A stretch of DNA of 64,000 nucleotides. Origin: Lysobacteraceae bacterium NML03-0222. GTDB lineage: Bacteria; Pseudomonadota; Gammaproteobacteria; Xanthomonadales; Xanthomonadaceae. Shown here piece after piece: positions 62,349 through 64,000 of the stretch; positions within the stretch are counted from its first letter, which is position 1, and each line of letters opens with the position of its first letter. Both the position numbers and the translations under genes were made by a program. The notes under the pieces are model-generated. The model made no database searches and was not told where the DNA came from. It worked only from the letters and a program-made list of their open reading frames with translations. The stretch spans positions 343,087-407,086 of the forward strand of contig NWQM01000016.1 of NCBI GenBank assembly GCA_002798195.1, in the 5' to 3' direction.

Positions 62349-62848
62349 TGAAAAATCCCCAAAAAAACGCCCTGCCCTGGCTCTGGGTTTCCGCGCTGGT
62401 CATCGTGCTGGATCAATGGAGCAAGGCCTGGGTGCTGCGCACCTTGCCCGAATACACCGATATCGTGGTGATTGACGGCTTCTGGAACTGGTTCCGCACC
62501 TACAACACCGGCGCGGCCTTCAGCTTTCTGGCCAATGCCGGTGGCTGGCAGCAGTGGTTCTTCACCATTCTGGCCTTCGCCATCAGCGCCCTCCTGGGCT
62601 ACTGGCTGTACCGCGCCGCGCGCAGCGACTGGAAGACCGCCCTGCCCTATGCGCTCATCATTGGCGGCGCCATCGGCAATGTCATCGACCGCTTGCAGCA
62701 CGGCCATGTCATTGATTTCATCAAATGGTATGTCGGTGATTATGTTTGGCCGGCCTTCAACCTCGCCGATGCGGCGATTGTCGGCGGCGCGCTCGGCCTG
62801 TTGCTGCTTGGCGTAATGGGGGGAGACAAGAAAGCCGATGGGCAATGA
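62348..62848 (+). CDS. lspA: Lipoprotein signal peptidase
   Basis: The 166-residue inner-membrane aspartyl protease (four helices) removes signal peptides from prolipoproteins. Conserved blocks: VLDQWSKAWVLRTL, YNTGAAFSFLANAGGWQ, GGAIGNVIDRLQHGHVIDF (catalytic Asp) and WPAFNLADAAI (second Asp). It shares bases with the ileS stop (TGATG) and overlaps ispH by 11 bp. Confidence 0.97.
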   Translation: MKNPQKNALPWLWVSALVIVLDQWSKAWVLRTLPEYTDIVVIDGFWNWFRTYNTGAAFSFLANAGGWQQWFFTILAFAISALLGYWLYRAARSDWKTALPYALIIGGAIGNVIDRLQHGHVIDFIKWYVGDYVWPAFNLADAAIVGGALGLLLLGVMGGDKKADGQ

Positions 62849-63797
62849 AATCCTGCTGGCCAACCCGCGCGGCTTCTGCGCCGGGGTGGATCGCGCCATT
62901 GAAATCGTCAAACGCGCCATCGAGACCCTGGGCGCACCGATTTTTGTCCGCCATGAAGTGGTGCACAACAAATTCGTGGTCGATGACCTGCGCCAGCGCG
63001 GCGCGGTATTTGTCGAAGAACTCGACGAAGTGCCGGACGGCGCCACGGTAATTTTTTCCGCCCATGGCGTTTCCAAGGCCGTCTGGCAGGAAGCCGAACG
63101 CCGTGGCCTGAAAATCTTTGATGCCACCTGCCCACTGGTCACCAAGGTACATCTGGAGGTCGCCCGGCATTGCCGCAATGGCCGTGACATGATTCTCATC
63201 GGCCACGGCGGCCATCCGGAAGTGGAGGGCACCATGGGGCAGTGGCAACGTGAAGGCGCCACCGGGCGCATGTATCTGGTCGAAGACATTGAAGATGCGC
63301 ACACCCTGCAAGTGGGACAGCCGGAAAACCTCGCTTACACCACCCAAACCACGCTTTCGGTGGACGACACCCGCGACATCATCGCCACCTTGCGCGAGCG
63401 CTTCCCTGCCATCCAGGGTCCCAAAAACGATGACATTTGCTATGCCACCCAGAACCGTCAGGACGCGGTGCGCGAGCTCGCCCGCCGTTGCGATCTGATT
63501 CTGGTGGTCGGCTCCCCCAACAGCTCCAACTCCAACCGCCTGCGCGAGCTGGCCGAGCGCGAGGGTGTCAGCGCCTATCTCATCGACGGCGCCCACGAAA
63601 TCGACCCCGGCTGGCTGCACGGCAAAACGCAAATCGGCGTCACTGCTGGCGCCTCGGCTCCAGACATTCTCGTACAAGGCGTCCTGCACAAACTGGGAGA
63701 ACTCGGCGCAGGCAGCCGCGTGCGCGAGCTTGATGGCGAGCCGGAAAACATGGTGTTCGCCCTGCCCAAAGAGCTGCGCCTGAAGCTGGTGGACTGA
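62838..63797 (+). CDS. ispH: 4-hydroxy-3-methylbut-2-enyl diphosphate reductase
   Basis: The 319-residue Fe-S enzyme makes IPP and DMAPP in the last step of the MEP pathway. The cluster Cys are in PRGFCAGVDRAIEIV (Cys 14), FDATCPLVTKVH and DDICYATQNRQ; VVGSPNSSNSNRL binds the diphosphate. It ends the ribF-ileS-lspA-ispH cluster. No terminator is clear after it; an IS end starts 77 bp on. Confidence 0.97.
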   Translation: MGNEILLANPRGFCAGVDRAIEIVKRAIETLGAPIFVRHEVVHNKFVVDDLRQRGAVFVEELDEVPDGATVIFSAHGVSKAVWQEAERRGLKIFDATCPLVTKVHLEVARHCRNGRDMILIGHGGHPEVEGTMGQWQREGATGRMYLVEDIEDAHTLQVGQPENLAYTTQTTLSVDDTRDIIATLRERFPAIQGPKNDDICYATQNRQDAVRELARRCDLILVVGSPNSSNSNRLRELAEREGVSAYLIDGAHEIDPGWLHGKTQIGVTAGASAPDILVQGVLHKLGELGAGSRVRELDGEPENMVFALPKELRLKLVD

Positions 63798-63873
63798 AAA
63801 ACACCTACATGACTTGACTGCTTCAATCGAGACCTTGAATTGTCTCGCCGCAAAAACAACAAACCCCGGCCAT

Positions 63874-64000
63874 TGAACTGACCCCCAAAATCTGGACGGT
63901 TACGGGTTAAGTGTTCGAGGCCTGAGTCCGGTACTGCACCGGGCTCAGGCCTTTGAGTTTTGTCCTGATGCGTTCGTGGTTGTAGTAGTCAATATATTGG
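63874..64000 (-). mobile_element. End of an IS3-family (IS150-group-like) insertion sequence, runs off window
   Basis: The element appears to begin at tgaactgacccccaaaatct (63874), a TG-starting terminal repeat of IS3 type, 33 bp before the transposase stop. The rest lies outside the window, so the other end and target duplication cannot be read. Confidence 0.75.
63907..64000 (-). CDS. IS3-family transposase, C-terminal part (runs off window)
   Basis: The minus strand from the window edge to TAA at 63907-63909 reads QYIDYYNHERIRTKLKGLSP followed by VQYRTQASNT. This is the end of the DDE integrase domain of IS3/IS150 OrfB proteins (YYN..R.....L.GLSP..YR). Only 30 residues are visible, so activity cannot be judged. 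Confidence 0.85.
   Translation of the reverse strand, partial: QYIDYYNHERIRTKLKGLSPVQYRTQASNT

Overview
The window reads as chromosome of a Gram-negative proteobacterium of about 60% GC. The clusters ribF-ileS-lspA-ispH, rpsB-tsf-pyrH, rluC/rne, era-recO and acnB, a short Mrp and a short RnfB-like ferredoxin, and a CCA-encoding tRNA favour Gammaproteobacteria, perhaps near Xanthomonadales. That placement is inference.

Layout. (1) 1-523: the start of a P4-type integrase gene of an integrative element that runs off the left edge, next to the 3' end of a tRNA-Leu. (2) 568-12446: a compact ~11.9 kb GC-rich mobile element inserted in the anticodon loop of a tRNA-Leu(UAA) gene. The gene is cut in two halves that lie at the two ends of the element, with a 9-bp core (attttaagt) at each junction. 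The element carries an integrase, a putative type II restriction-modification pair, an AlpA-like regulator, a PrimPol/VapE replication protein, a terminase-small-subunit-like protein and several unknown genes. It also carries its own intact tRNA-Leu(UAA) at 12250-12334, which would replace the one it breaks. The set int-alpA-primase/helicase-terS is the signature of phage-inducible chromosomal island (PICI)-like phage satellites. (3) 12811-16484: metG, an orphan CRISPR array (12 repeats, 11 spacers, no cas genes in view) and a ferredoxin gene. (4) 16590-23749: a LysM lytic transglycosylase, a HerA-like ATPase, an AbgT transporter, an NlpE-like lipoprotein, greB and an MFS exporter. (5) 24003-33418: a one-strand defence operon with overlapping or near-abutting genes, in order of transcription Mrr-like nuclease, HsdM, HsdS, PtuA-like ATPase, PtuB-like HNH protein, HsdR. 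It is a type I R-M system with a Septu-like pair between hsdS and hsdR, placed directly behind guaA. (6) 33447-39938: guaA, an AT-rich P-loop gene, guaB, acnB. (7) 39982-40649: an AbrB/VapC toxin-antitoxin pair with an operator around its -10. (8) 40827-63797: housekeeping genes for translation, RNA decay, cell wall, Fe-S supply, nucleotide and cofactor synthesis. (9) 63874-64000: the end of an IS3-family element that runs off the right edge.

The window is therefore a housekeeping backbone with four accessory insertions: the tRNA-Leu satellite and its neighbour, the CRISPR array, the guaA-linked defence operon, and the IS. The two points most worth following are the satellite that splits a tRNA and brings a replacement, and the Septu-like pair fused into a type I R-M operon.
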